From Flavimaribacter sp039888615 (GTDB lineage: Bacteria > Pseudomonadota > Alphaproteobacteria > Rhizobiales > Rhizobiaceae), in the NCBI GenBank assembly GCA_039888615.1, contig JBDQQS010000010.1: a DNA stretch of 64,000 bases; one strand, 5' to 3'. Shown here piece by piece: positions 26,461-35,630 of the stretch (its first letter is position 1; each line of letters starts with the position of its first letter). Below the pieces are notes generated by a model. The model had not been told where the DNA came from. It was given only the letters and a program-made list of their open reading frames with translations, and made no database searches. The position numbers and the translations under genes were made by a program.

Positions 26461-27672
26461 CTACTGACCCGCACAGGGGTCGGGCGTCGCCGAATAATCG
26501 AATTCGGCAATTGCTTCGGGTTTCTTGAAGTAATCGTTCATGAGTTGCGGCGGCAGCGGATCCTCTGGAGCGACCGGGAAGATCGACGACGAAGCCGGCG
26601 TCATGCAGTTCTGATACCAGGAACTGAGTTCATCCTGCTTCACTTCCGGCACCGGAACCATGATGATGTTGAGCTTGGGTTCCTGGCCTTCCAGCGTTCT
26701 TACTCCAACGCGGAACAGGGTCTGCGAAGTCCAGGTCGGCATCAACGCGCCGCCGGCGAAGCGGAACTCGTCCTGGTTTTCATTCCAGTAGCCAAGGGCG
26801 TCACCGGAGATGCTGCCGGTGATCAGTGGCACCGGACGGCCAGCCTGCTTGAAGGCTTCCGCGACGATGCGCGCCTCGCTGCCGGAGGTCCAGACAGCGT
26901 CGATCGGCTGCGGGCTTGTGGCGAGCGTCTGAAGAACGACGGTCTTGGTCACGTTGGCCGACCAGTTGCCGTTGACATCGCGGACAACCTTGACGTTGTC
27001 GGCGGCGTCAAACGCCTTGTCGGCGCCGGCCTTCTGTTGCGCGACAAGCGGGCTTCCGGCGATGCCTTCGATACGCAGAACGTTTCCACCCTTGTCGCCG
27101 AGGTCGTCGACGATTGCCTGGGCGAGGTCCTGTCCGAACTTGACGTAGTTCGAATCGACATTGATCGCATAGGGGCTGGTTACGGCGCCGGCGCCCGTCA
27201 CAAAGGGAATTCCCGCGTCATAAGCGGCCTTGATCGCCTCGTTAAGCGCCGTCGAAGAGCCGGCAAAAGACGTGATGATGCTGCAGCCCTTGTCGATAAA
27301 ACTGCGGATCTGCGAGATCTGACGGCTGACATCGCCGTTGGAGTCGGACATCTCGAAGCTTTCGACCCAGCCCTTGTCCTTGTAGACGTCTGCCAGCCGC
27401 TTCAGTTCGTTGGTGGTCGAAACGCGCCAGGGATTTCCCTGATAGGATTCCGAATGGCACCATTTCCATGGCTTTTCCGGCATTTTGAAGCCGTCATAGG
27501 CGCCGGGCTGAAGCGTGTCCTCGACGCCGTCGTACAGAGCCTTCAGTTCAGGCGGAAGCGTGTTGAACGCTTCCGGCGTTTCCGCCGATGCGGCGCCGAT
27601 CTGGAAACACAGTGCTGTCGCCAGCAATCCTGTTCCAGCGACCATAGTCGGATTGAATTTCTTCCAGGCCAT
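26461..27672 (-). CDS. Sugar-type ABC transporter substrate-binding protein
   Basis: 403-aa periplasmic binding protein of the ribose/xylose family. Signal peptide: MAWKKFNPTMVAGTGLLATA then cleavage after GAASA near residue 31. Body: KWCHSESYQGNPWRVSTTNE, ISQIRSFIDKGCSIITSFAG, DAVWTSGSEARIVAEAFKQAG, VPLITGSISGD. ATG at 27672 with GAGGAGGAG upstream. First gene of the minus-strand importer operon, with the ATPase genes starting 103 bp after its stop. The ligand is probably degraded by the deacylase/dehydratase/hydrolase genes nearby. Confidence 0.88.
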   Translation of the reverse strand: MAWKKFNPTMVAGTGLLATALCFQIGAASAETPEAFNTLPPELKALYDGVEDTLQPGAYDGFKMPEKPWKWCHSESYQGNPWRVSTTNELKRLADVYKDKGWVESFEMSDSNGDVSRQISQIRSFIDKGCSIITSFAGSSTALNEAIKAAYDAGIPFVTGAGAVTSPYAINVDSNYVKFGQDLAQAIVDDLGDKGGNVLRIEGIAGSPLVAQQKAGADKAFDAADNVKVVRDVNGNWSANVTKTVVLQTLATSPQPIDAVWTSGSEARIVAEAFKQAGRPVPLITGSISGDALGYWNENQDEFRFAGGALMPTWTSQTLFRVGVRTLEGQEPKLNIIMVPVPEVKQDELSSWYQNCMTPASSSIFPVAPEDPLPPQLMNDYFKKPEAIAEFDYSATPDPCAGQ

Positions 27673-27725
27673 TCTTGCTCCTCCTCTTGTGGGAAACTTC
27701 CTGGTGAAGTTTTCCATGTGATAAA

Positions 27726-27743
27726 TAATGTTTATATACGATA
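27726..27743. promoter_or_regulatory. Candidate IclR operator upstream of the importer operon
   Basis: On the minus strand this reads TATCGTATATAAACATTA, matching the 18-bp site at 19949-19966 at 14 of 18 positions. It lies 54 bp before the binding-protein start and within the 247-bp divergent gap with the CoA-transferase gene, so it could control both directions. Inference from shared sequence only. Confidence 0.4.
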
Positions 27744-27919
27744 CATGATGGGAGTCAATTTCGCTGATAGGGGAATACTGGGACAGGAATGCCAGGAATG
27801 AAGAAAACACACGGCCAATTCGACTCTTTCGCCGATGACCCATATGCGCAGACCGCGAAAAACTGCAAGCCGGGAGATATTTCGGACCGGGTGGAACGCA
27901 ACGCCGAACAGAAAGCACA

Positions 27920-29080
27920 ATGACACACAGCTCCGATTTGCCGCTCGCCGGCCTCCTCGTTCTCGACATGAGCCAGTTCCTTTCGGGTCCCTATGCGTCA
28001 TTGCGATTGCAGGACCTTGGCGCCCGCGTCATCAAGATCGAGCGCCCGGGCGCAGGAGATCTTTCCCGCACGCTCTATCTCAGCGACACCGAAATCGGCG
28101 GGGATTCGACCATCTTCCACGCCATCAATCGCGGCAAGGAAAGCCTCGCCGTCGATCTGAAGAATTCCGACGATCTCACCCGCCTCAAGAAACTGATCGC
28201 CAGGGCCGACGTGCTGGTCCAAAATTTCAGGCCAGGCGTCATCGAGCGCATCGGGCTCGATTACGAAACCGTCCGCGCGATCAATCCGCGCCTCGTCTAT
28301 GGTTCGATCAGCGGCTATGGAGAGGAAGGTCCGTGGGTGAAGCGGCCCGGCCAGGATCTGCTCGCACAGGCGCGATCCGGGGTAATGTGGCTTAGTGGCG
28401 ACGATGGCGACGGCCCCGTGCCCATGGGACTTGCGGTTGGCGACATGTTCGCCGGTGCGGCGCTGGCGCAGGGTCTTCTTGCCGGCCTCGTCAAGCGCAG
28501 CATGAGGGGCGAAGGCAGCCATGTCCAGACAAGCCTGCTGGAGGCTCTCGTCGACTTTCAGTTCGAGGTGCTGACCACCTATCTCAATGACGGCAGGCGG
28601 ATGCCGAAACGCTCCGGCTTCCGCAGCGCTCACGCCTATCTGTCGGCGCCTTACGGCGTTTACGAAGCGAAGGACGGCTTCATAGCCATCGCGATGACTC
28701 CGATCTCTCGGCTGCGCGATTTGATGGGGCTGGAAACGCTCGATCCGTATTGCGGCGATCCGGCAAGCTGGTTCACCGCGCGAGATGACATCAAGAAACT
28801 CCTGGCCGGCGCAATCGCCGGGAAGACGGTGGACGACTGGATGCAAATCTTCGAACCCGCCGATATCTGGTGCGCGTCGGTGCTCGACTGGGACGATCTG
28901 ACGGGAAGTGAGGGCTTTAAAGTTCTCGACCTTTTGCAGACAGTCGAACGCGAGGACAATGTCTCGATCATGACGACCCGCTCGCCGATCCGGGTTAATG
29001 GCGAGCGGCCGGAATTCTCCCGCGCGGCGCCACGCGTCGGCGAGCACACGGCGGCGATCATCGAGGAGTTCGGATTATGA
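27920..29080 (+). CDS. CaiB/BaiF family CoA-transferase
   Basis: 386-aa class III CoA-transferase, which moves CoA between carboxylic acids. Family motifs: GLLVLDMSQFLSGPYAS, GARVIKIERPGAGD, NRGKESLAVDLK, VQNFRPGVIERIGLDYE, and GYGEEGPWVKRPGQDLLAQA, which carries the catalytic aspartate. C-terminal PLxxVNGxxP-like segment reads SPIRVNGERPEFSRAAPRVG. ATG at 27920. It is divergent from the importer and suggests that the imported acid is activated as a CoA thioester. Confidence 0.9.
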   Translation: MTHSSDLPLAGLLVLDMSQFLSGPYASLRLQDLGARVIKIERPGAGDLSRTLYLSDTEIGGDSTIFHAINRGKESLAVDLKNSDDLTRLKKLIARADVLVQNFRPGVIERIGLDYETVRAINPRLVYGSISGYGEEGPWVKRPGQDLLAQARSGVMWLSGDDGDGPVPMGLAVGDMFAGAALAQGLLAGLVKRSMRGEGSHVQTSLLEALVDFQFEVLTTYLNDGRRMPKRSGFRSAHAYLSAPYGVYEAKDGFIAIAMTPISRLRDLMGLETLDPYCGDPASWFTARDDIKKLLAGAIAGKTVDDWMQIFEPADIWCASVLDWDDLTGSEGFKVLDLLQTVEREDNVSIMTTRSPIRVNGERPEFSRAAPRVGEHTAAIIEEFGL

Positions 29081-29371
29081 GGATACCCGGCCGAAAGGCA
29101 TGATATGGAGCTAACCGCACGGCTGCAATCCTGCGATTGCCTTCTCGCGCCTGCGGAATTGGAAGGCGGAGAAATCACTTTCACCGGAACTCTGCCCAGC
29201 TATTCAACGGGCAGCGAGGTCATCCAACCTGGAATCGAAGGCTTCGGTGCTCAGCGGCAAAGTGTTGGGAAGGGTTATTTTGCTCCTTTCCGAGTGTCAA
29301 ATCGTGCTCTGATTACGACAGGAGGCAGGTATCGAGATACTGTGCAGAAACCCTTCAACGGCAGGATTTAG

Positions 29372-29600
29372 GGCGCAAAGCGGACATGACAAAGAAAAGT
29401 AAAGCGGCTCCTGGACCCAAATCAAACCTCCTTGCTCCACAAATAATGAACTGTGCGCTTATAAGGCTTTAAACCGAGACCTCTACCTATGGACGAAGCA
29501 GCAAGTGAGAACAAAACAAGACTCAATTTTCCGAACCTGTGTCACATTGTGCCGTAAGTTGGCGTTTGATCATGTTTCGATCTGCAACTTGCTGCATATT
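29372..29600. repeat. Left copy of the imperfect repeat that flanks the island
   Basis: Diverged copy of 55131-55400. The best block is CACATTGTGCCGTAAG then TGGCGTTTGATCATGTTTCG, at about 29543-29579 here and about 55307-55343 at the right end, with only one or two differences. Matching stretches begin directly after position 29371 (GGCGCAAAGCGGACAT against GGCACAAAGCTGACAT). Same orientation at both ends. No convincing gene is seen between 29081 and 29838; the only longer frames there are short and unlike anything I recognise. Confidence 0.65.
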
Positions 29601-29607
29601 TCTACAA

Positions 29608-29656
29608 GTTGCCGGAGAGGTTTGAACTCTCGACCTCTGCCTTACCAAGGGAGTGC
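29608..29656 (-). repeat. Truncated tRNA-Thr 3' fragment (putative attachment-site remnant)
   Basis: Read on the minus strand, these 49 bases match the 3' part of the intact tRNA-Thr(GGT) at 55450-55524 in 44 of 49 positions, from the anticodon stem (GCACTCCCTTGGTAAGG) through the T arm and acceptor stem to the base before ACCA. The 5' half of a tRNA is absent. A 3' tRNA fragment at the far end of accessory DNA, in the same orientation as the intact gene, is the classical trace of integration into a tRNA gene. Confidence 0.7.
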
Positions 29657-29838
29657 AGAATCCGCAGACGAATAAAAATCAACCAGTTAGCAAACGAATT
29701 ATAGCAGATACTTCACGAAATGTTCCGTTGTTTCTGTCAGGATTCTGTCATGATAGCATTGTGACATGTGACAGAATTCCTCACTCTTGCACAGGCGAGC
29801 GGCTAAGACCGAAGGAAAGAGATTTCTCAGAATGAATT

Positions 29839-31338
29839 TTAGTGAACCGCCGCATAGATGATCTTTTCCTCTGTCGCCTCATCGGTGTCCAATTCCTCCA
29901 CGATGCGTCCCTGGCGCGCCACGAGAATGCGATCGGAGAGGTTGAGCACCTCCGGCAAATAAGATGAAATCACTACGACAGCTGCGCCGGCATCGGCCAA
30001 ATCCTCGATGATCTTGTGGATTTCGGCGATCGCCCCCACATCCACACCACGTGTCGGCTCATCGAAAATGACGATAGAGGGCGCCTGGATCAGGGACTTG
30101 GCGATCACCACCTTCTGCTGATTCCCACCCGACAGTTCAACCACTTTGGAATTTTCATTGATAGCCCGAATGTTTAAAGCCTTCGTCCATTCAGCAGCCT
30201 GATTTTTGGCCTCGGACATGGAGGTGACGAAAACGGGATTCTCGCCCTGTATGAGCTTGCCAAGATAGATGTTCTGCGCAATGCCCATCGTGTCGAAGAG
30301 TCCGTCATATTTGCGGTCCTCGGTTATATAGGCGATGCCCTTGTTTACAGCCTGCCGCGGTACTCGGAACCGTACCGCTTTGCCGCGCACCCGCACGCGC
30401 CCACCGTGGAAGAAGTCCCGTTTCAGGACGCCTGCCGCGATCTTCATCATCTCGGTCCGCCCTGCTCCGACAAGCCCAAACAGGCCTGTCACCTGCCCCG
30501 AAAATACCGACAATGTAGCGCTGCGTACGGCCTTTCCCATTGAAACGTTTTCGAGGCTCAGAACCTTCTCACCGGGCGGGCGGCTCTTGCGCAGCGACTT
30601 GCCCACACCGTAAAGTTCACGTGTCAGTTGACGGCCGACCATGGCCTGGACGATCGTTTCGCGACTGAAATTCTTCGTGCGGTCTGTAACGATCAGTTCC
30701 CCGTCGCGCAACACGCTGATCCGGTCGGCATGGCCGAGTGCTTCTTCCAGCGCATGTGAAATGAAGAAAACGGACGCTCCATCGGTCTTCAGCCGGTCCA
30801 ACAGGACGAAGAAATGTTCCTTTTCTTCCGGCGTGAGCGTTGCGGTCGGCTCGTCGAAAATGAAGATCCGGGCATTGTGGTGAACGGCGCGGGCAATTTC
30901 CACCATCTGTTTCTTCGCCGCACCCAAAGTCGAGACCAGGGCGGTCGGCTCGACATGGAAATTAAGACGCTGCAGATGCTGCTGTGCTCGAATATTGATC
31001 CCGCGAAGCCGGTTGAAAAAACCCTCATCTCCGAGGAAGATGTTCTGGGCAACGTTCATCGAGGGAACCAGATTGGTTTCCTGAAAGACCATTGCCACCC
31101 CTTCGGCCATGGCTTGCGCAGGACCCTCGAAGCGTATTGGCCGGCCATCCAGCAGCAATTCCCCGGAAGTGAGCGAATAGAGGCCGGCAATTACCTTCGT
31201 CAGAGTCGATTTGCCGGCGCCGTTTTCGCCAAGCAGCGCATGTACCTCGCCTTTCTGCAGCGTGATATTCACATCGCGAACGGCCGGGTTGCCGCGAAAC
31301 TCCTTGGTGGCATTGCGAAACTCTACAACCGGCGTCAT
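29839..31338 (-). CDS. Ribose-type ABC transporter ATP-binding protein (fused two-domain)
   Basis: 499-aa ATPase with two ABC domains (about 1-245 and 250-499). Domain 1: Walker A GENGAGKST, Q-loop VFQETNLVPSM, signature altered to LGAAKKQ, Walker B FIFDEPTATLT. Domain 2: degenerate Walker A GLVGAGRTEMMK, signature LSGGNQQK, Walker B VIFDEPTRGVDVG. ATG at 31338 overlaps the upstream propeller gene by 4 bp. Last gene of the mvaA operon; normal length for RbsA/XylG proteins. Confidence 0.92.
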   Translation of the reverse strand: MTPVVEFRNATKEFRGNPAVRDVNITLQKGEVHALLGENGAGKSTLTKVIAGLYSLTSGELLLDGRPIRFEGPAQAMAEGVAMVFQETNLVPSMNVAQNIFLGDEGFFNRLRGINIRAQQHLQRLNFHVEPTALVSTLGAAKKQMVEIARAVHHNARIFIFDEPTATLTPEEKEHFFVLLDRLKTDGASVFFISHALEEALGHADRISVLRDGELIVTDRTKNFSRETIVQAMVGRQLTRELYGVGKSLRKSRPPGEKVLSLENVSMGKAVRSATLSVFSGQVTGLFGLVGAGRTEMMKIAAGVLKRDFFHGGRVRVRGKAVRFRVPRQAVNKGIAYITEDRKYDGLFDTMGIAQNIYLGKLIQGENPVFVTSMSEAKNQAAEWTKALNIRAINENSKVVELSGGNQQKVVIAKSLIQAPSIVIFDEPTRGVDVGAIAEIHKIIEDLADAGAAVVVISSYLPEVLNLSDRILVARQGRIVEELDTDEATEEKIIYAAVH

Positions 31339-32450
31339 GACTGAACCTCACTTGCAGCGCTGCCTGCAGAATCGCCGGTAAACCGGACCAGCTTCCCAGC
31401 GCCGCGCGAGACCGCAAACACGCCGTCGTCCGTTTCACAAATACCGGTAATCCCGTGCAAGGCGCCATCCGCGCGGCTGTGAAGGCTTTCGACGGGACGC
31501 ATGTTTTCATCGCAACGGACAACCAGGCCATAGGAGGACGATGGCGCCCAGGGTTTCAGGATACCCATTTGGCGGACCGCGCCCTGCTGCAGCGGATGGT
31601 CGTATCTCGTCGACGCACTCAGGGACGGGCCTACCCATTCTTCCGAATCGACAGTTTCCAGCATCTCTTTCCTGAATCCGTCTTCGCGCAGGACGAACTC
31701 GAACAGTTGCCGCCGCGGTGCAAGAAACGTCAGCCAGTATCCGCCATTCAGCGCCGGAGAAATCCGTGACAAATAGGCCGGCAGATCCTCAAGCAGCACA
31801 GTTCTTTTTTTACTTGCGGGATTGATGGCGACGATCCGGTGACGCCAGCTTTCCGCCACGGCAACACTGCCTTCAGCCCGGGCCGCGACGCCATATGGAA
31901 AGGCCAGATCCTCTGCAACGATATCGGAGGATCCGGTATCGAGGTCGAGCAGGCAGAGGCAACCGGACCGACCCTTTTCCATCAGATCGCGTTTCCATTC
32001 GTTTGCGGGATTGCGGAGCGATCCTATGCAGATCGCCAGCCGGCCGTCGGCCACCTGCGTTGCGTCCATCATACAAGCGCTCAATTCGGGAGCGAGTTCA
32101 ATAAGAGTGAAACTGCCCGGCACACCGAGGTAAACACCCTTCCCTGTGACGCCTACCGCATATCGTCCGTCATCAAGCACCGCCAGAAAGCTGATCGCGC
32201 CTTCGAACGTGCTGATCGTCTCGGGGTCGCCCCCACCAAAAGGCAAGGGAAATGCCAAAAGACTGCTGCCTGCACTAACGACCAGTTTCGATCCCGCCGC
32301 CACCACATCGTCAATACCGGGCATGTTCAAAATACACGTGGCATCCTCAAGGCGGCTATTCGGTTTGAGTACGCCGTCCATCGCCGGGACGCTGATTCCG
32401 GCGTCGCGGCGATGGAGCATGTTTACAATCCAGGACGAAAGATCCGACAT
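31335..32450 (-). CDS. SMP-30/strictosidine-synthase-like beta-propeller protein
   Basis: 371-aa protein without signal peptide, probably cytoplasmic. Blade-like segments include DLAFPYGVAARAEGSVAVAES (split over about residues 195-215), HRIVAINPASKKRTVLLEDLPAYLSRISPALNGGYW described by position about 218-252, and HGITGICETDDGVFAVSRG near the C-terminus. These parallel the C-terminal half of the neighbouring 704-aa fusion, of which it appears to be a diverged relative. Start at the ATG at 32450, which shares bases with the fusion gene's stop. Lactone hydrolysis is a family-based guess, not shown by residues. Confidence 0.75.
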   Translation of the reverse strand: MSDLSSWIVNMLHRRDAGISVPAMDGVLKPNSRLEDATCILNMPGIDDVVAAGSKLVVSAGSSLLAFPLPFGGGDPETISTFEGAISFLAVLDDGRYAVGVTGKGVYLGVPGSFTLIELAPELSACMMDATQVADGRLAICIGSLRNPANEWKRDLMEKGRSGCLCLLDLDTGSSDIVAEDLAFPYGVAARAEGSVAVAESWRHRIVAINPASKKRTVLLEDLPAYLSRISPALNGGYWLTFLAPRRQLFEFVLREDGFRKEMLETVDSEEWVGPSLSASTRYDHPLQQGAVRQMGILKPWAPSSSYGLVVRCDENMRPVESLHSRADGALHGITGICETDDGVFAVSRGAGKLVRFTGDSAGSAASEVQS

Positions 32451-34564
32451 CACCGCTCCCCCCAATAGTCCTGGTGGATCGTCCAGTCCGGAACAGAGTT
32501 CTCGATGCGGACGCGTCCGATGCGGTTGTTCGAAACTCCACCGAGATAGAGCCAGCCCCTGTGCTCGCATGTCGATGTGATCGAGGGGTGGTTTTCGCCT
32601 GCCTTGTCCCAGTAGCTGTCCATCAATTCACCCGCTTCGGAAACCTGCAGAACGCAACCGCGGTTGATATTGGGGAACATCCATTCATCTGATGCGATGC
32701 GTTTCGCCATGCGGCGCCGGAACGCTGGTTTGCGCATCGCAAGATCGAAAGTCTTCGTCCGCATGCCCAAAAGCGCAACCCAGTAGGCGCCGTTGGACCC
32801 CCGGTTGATGTTGTCCGGATAGCCTGGCAGGTTATCCATAAAGATTTCCACCCGGCCCTTGCTCGGACCGTCGAACCAGTAACGGCTGATCCTGCAGGCC
32901 CAGGTTTCCGCAAACAGCAGCGATTGTCCGTCCCGGCACATGGTGATGCCATTCGGAAAGATCAGGTTGCGCAACACGGTACGGGTCGTACCAGTATGCG
33001 GATTGTAACATATCAGCCTGCCGTTGCCGCGCCCCTCAAGAGCGTCGACGGCCCACTCGGACATGTCGTAGCGGATCGTCGCTTCACTGAAGAAGACCCG
33101 TCCGTCCGGTGCGATATCGAGGTCGTCCGGCAGGCGCAGTCTAGAATCGTCGATAATCGACAACAGGCTTCTGTTGGTTTCGTCGGTGACCTTCTCGACC
33201 ACGCCCTGCGGCGTCACCCGGTAGACGCCCATTCCACCGACACAGGTCAACAGGTCGCCGTCTGGCGAGAAGGCTAACCCCAGCGGATGCCCCCCGATCC
33301 GGGCGAAAACTTCGTGACGCTTGAAGTCCGGTCCGAAGAAACGCACGATATTGCCATGCCGGGTTCCGGTGTAGAGATTGCCGTCACGATCCAGAATGAC
33401 GTCCTCCGGTCCCTCGACCGCCCCGAGACCGATGAGTTCTACACCGCCCAACTTGTCGTTGACCGCAAGGTAATCATCATCGCCCGGATCAGGCCGATCT
33501 CGCAATGGCAGGTAGGTCGGCGAGACGTATACCTTGCTCAGGATCTTGCTGCGGTTCTTGATCCATTTCCGATCGAACAAGACTGCAGCCACCAGAACCA
33601 GACCCAGGATCAGCTGATTGACCGAGCCCGGCATCGATAGCCGAATCAGGCTGTTCGACAGAATGAGGACCAGCACCGTACCGATGATGGCGTTTCCGAC
33701 CGAGCCGCGACCGCCACCGAGCGATACACCCCCCAGGACAACGGCCGTCAATACGGTGATTTCGAGCCCGACCCCGGTATCCGCGCCCGTGCTGCCAAGG
33801 CGAGCCGAAAACAGGAAGGCGGCCGTCGCCGTCAGAAGACCGGAGACGACATAGGCCATGCAGACCGTGAACTTGACGTTGATTCCGGCGTTGTAGGCGG
33901 ATCGCCGGGCGCCGCCCACGGCCCGCAGCCGCCAGCCCGGGCGAAGGCGCGAAAGCCCGATATGCAGGACAATCGCGATCACCGCGAAAATCAGGAAAGA
34001 AACCGGCACGCCGAAGAAGTCGCCGAAACCGATCAGGTCCCACAGCGCCGACGTCGGAAAGCTGCCGACGATGGCGCTGGCGAGCCGCGGAAAGATGATA
34101 TCGTATAGCGCCCTGAAAATGACGAGGGTTACGAGCGTCGTAATGAACGCCCGGAGGCGAAGATACCCGATGAGCACTCCATTGAGCAGCCCGCACAAAA
34201 GTCCGGCGGCAAGCGTTGCCGCGAGTGAAACCCCGATCGGCAAGCCGGCCACATTCATGCAGGTAAGCGCTGTCAGCACGCACAGTGCGAACATGGAACC
34301 CACTGACAGGTCTATGCCGCCAGACAGGATTACTACAGTCATCGCAAGCGCGATCAGTCCCATTTCCGAGACCTGGCGGCCGAGGTCGGCCATATTCCCG
34401 GCCGAAAGATAGCCAGGAATAAGGATTGTCATGATGATCACGGTAACCGCCAGAGCCAGGGCGGGAATGACGTTGTCGATCCAGCTCTTGGTCAGCAACT
34501 CTCCCAGCAGCCGGTCGGGTATGAGCCGGTAGCGAAGGGCAAGCAGTTCGTCTTTGGCGGCCAT
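32450..34564 (-). CDS. RbsC-type ABC permease fused to a strictosidine-synthase/SMP-30-like beta-propeller
   Basis: 704-aa protein with two parts. Residues 1 to about 345 are a complete ribose-type permease: VILSGGIDLSVGSMFALCVL, RLRPGWRLRAVGGARRSAYN, VVLGGVSLGGGRGSVGNAIIG, ending in a hydrophobic helix and a basic stretch (DRKWIKNRSK) that by the positive-inside rule is cytoplasmic. Residues about 370-704 are a beta-propeller: GPEDVILDRDGNLYTGTRHG, GHPLGLAFSPDGDLL, FSEATIRYDMSEW, FPNGITMCRDGQSLLFAETW, NLPGYPDNINRGSNG. No stop, frameshift or internal start separates the parts, so this is a true fusion. It places a possible lactone-binding or hydrolysing domain at the inner mouth of the importer. 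Confidence 0.88.
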   Translation of the reverse strand: MAAKDELLALRYRLIPDRLLGELLTKSWIDNVIPALALAVTVIIMTILIPGYLSAGNMADLGRQVSEMGLIALAMTVVILSGGIDLSVGSMFALCVLTALTCMNVAGLPIGVSLAATLAAGLLCGLLNGVLIGYLRLRAFITTLVTLVIFRALYDIIFPRLASAIVGSFPTSALWDLIGFGDFFGVPVSFLIFAVIAIVLHIGLSRLRPGWRLRAVGGARRSAYNAGINVKFTVCMAYVVSGLLTATAAFLFSARLGSTGADTGVGLEITVLTAVVLGGVSLGGGRGSVGNAIIGTVLVLILSNSLIRLSMPGSVNQLILGLVLVAAVLFDRKWIKNRSKILSKVYVSPTYLPLRDRPDPGDDDYLAVNDKLGGVELIGLGAVEGPEDVILDRDGNLYTGTRHGNIVRFFGPDFKRHEVFARIGGHPLGLAFSPDGDLLTCVGGMGVYRVTPQGVVEKVTDETNRSLLSIIDDSRLRLPDDLDIAPDGRVFFSEATIRYDMSEWAVDALEGRGNGRLICYNPHTGTTRTVLRNLIFPNGITMCRDGQSLLFAETWACRISRYWFDGPSKGRVEIFMDNLPGYPDNINRGSNGAYWVALLGMRTKTFDLAMRKPAFRRRMAKRIASDEWMFPNINRGCVLQVSEAGELMDSYWDKAGENHPSITSTCEHRGWLYLGGVSNNRIGRVRIENSVPDWTIHQDYWGER

Positions 34565-34577
34565 CGGTGACGAATGC

Positions 34578-35594
34578 CTAACGGATCTCGTCGAGCGTCC
34601 AGCAATTGCGCTGGTTCACATTGTCTTTGGTGATCTGCGTCAGCGGATTGAAATACAGCGCCTTGTTTTCGCCGGCCTTCGTCTCCGAGAGCAGGAGGCG
34701 TGCTATTTCAGCGTTCAGTATGTCGCCCTGCAGCGGTACGTTGTAACTGATGTAGAGATCGAACATGCCGTTCTCGACATTCTCGCAGCCGACGCGATTG
34801 CCGCCGCCGCTGGTGACGAGGAAAACCTGATCCCCCTTGCCGGCCTGCTCGATTGCCGAAGCCGTACCGGTGTCCTGGTTGTCCCAGATGCCGATAGCGC
34901 CGCAGAGATCAGGATGCTGCTGAAGGACGGTTTCCATGATAGAGCGGGCCTTTTCCGGATTGTATTCCGTCGCCTGCTGGGAAACGACCTCGATTTCCGG
35001 ATGCTGGTCCAGCACCTTGTAGATGCCGTCGAGCTGGAACACGTCCGATGCGGCGGTCGGCACGCCGGTATCGATGGCGACCTTGTTGGAAGATCCCTTG
35101 CCTTCGCCGCAGCGCTCGACCACGGCTTCAGCCGCTTGCTTGCCGATCTCCGTCCAGTCGGCTCCGACATATGAATCGGTCTGCGTGTTGGATTCCAGAT
35201 TGATCTGCACGACCTTGATGCCCTTGGCCTGCGCCTGGGCCAGCAGCCGGGCGTAGGACTGGATATCCGGATTGTGGGCGACGATGAGATCAGGCGCCTC
35301 GCCGATGAGCGACTGCAGCGCACGCGTTCCCGCATCGGTGCTCCAGGCAGGATCCCGGATCTGGAAATCGTAGTTGAGCCGGTCGGCCTGCGCGCGCATG
35401 CGGGCGGCCCAACCCTCGGTCAGATCGAAACCCATCGAAAGAGGCAGGAATACCACCTTCTTGCCTTCGAGCGTTTCGTGAAACGACGTGCTGCGCGGAT
35501 TCTCCAGACCCTTGTTCTGCGCGAGAGTGGCCGTCGCGGTTACCGTAGCGACCAGTGCCGCCATGGCTGATATTCCCAAATGTCCCAATTTCAT
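34578..35594 (-). CDS. Ribose-type ABC transporter substrate-binding protein
   Basis: 338-aa periplasmic binding protein. Signal peptide MKLGHLGISAMAALVATVTA with cleavage after ATLA near residue 25. Body: KVVFLPLSMGFDLTEGWAAR, PDLIVAHNPDIQSYARLLAQ, KGIKVVQINLESNTQTDSYV, DLCGAIGIWDNQDTGTASAI. ATG at 35594 with GGGAGGATC upstream. It lies inside the operon between the two permeases. Ligand inferred to be mevalonate or its lactone from the adjacent catabolic enzymes; the fold itself usually binds sugars. Confidence 0.88.
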   Translation of the reverse strand: MKLGHLGISAMAALVATVTATATLAQNKGLENPRSTSFHETLEGKKVVFLPLSMGFDLTEGWAARMRAQADRLNYDFQIRDPAWSTDAGTRALQSLIGEAPDLIVAHNPDIQSYARLLAQAQAKGIKVVQINLESNTQTDSYVGADWTEIGKQAAEAVVERCGEGKGSSNKVAIDTGVPTAASDVFQLDGIYKVLDQHPEIEVVSQQATEYNPEKARSIMETVLQQHPDLCGAIGIWDNQDTGTASAIEQAGKGDQVFLVTSGGGNRVGCENVENGMFDLYISYNVPLQGDILNAEIARLLLSETKAGENKALYFNPLTQITKDNVNQRNCWTLDEIR

Positions 35595-35630
35595 TCCAGA
35601 TCCTCCCTTCGTTGTGACTGGATTAGTTTC

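Noticed and set aside
29105..29371. An 88-residue open frame after the CoA-transferase gene
   Set aside because: It resembles nothing I recognise, lacks a convincing ribosome-binding site and ends where the degenerate flanking repeat begins; it could be the stump of a truncated gene but I cannot support it.
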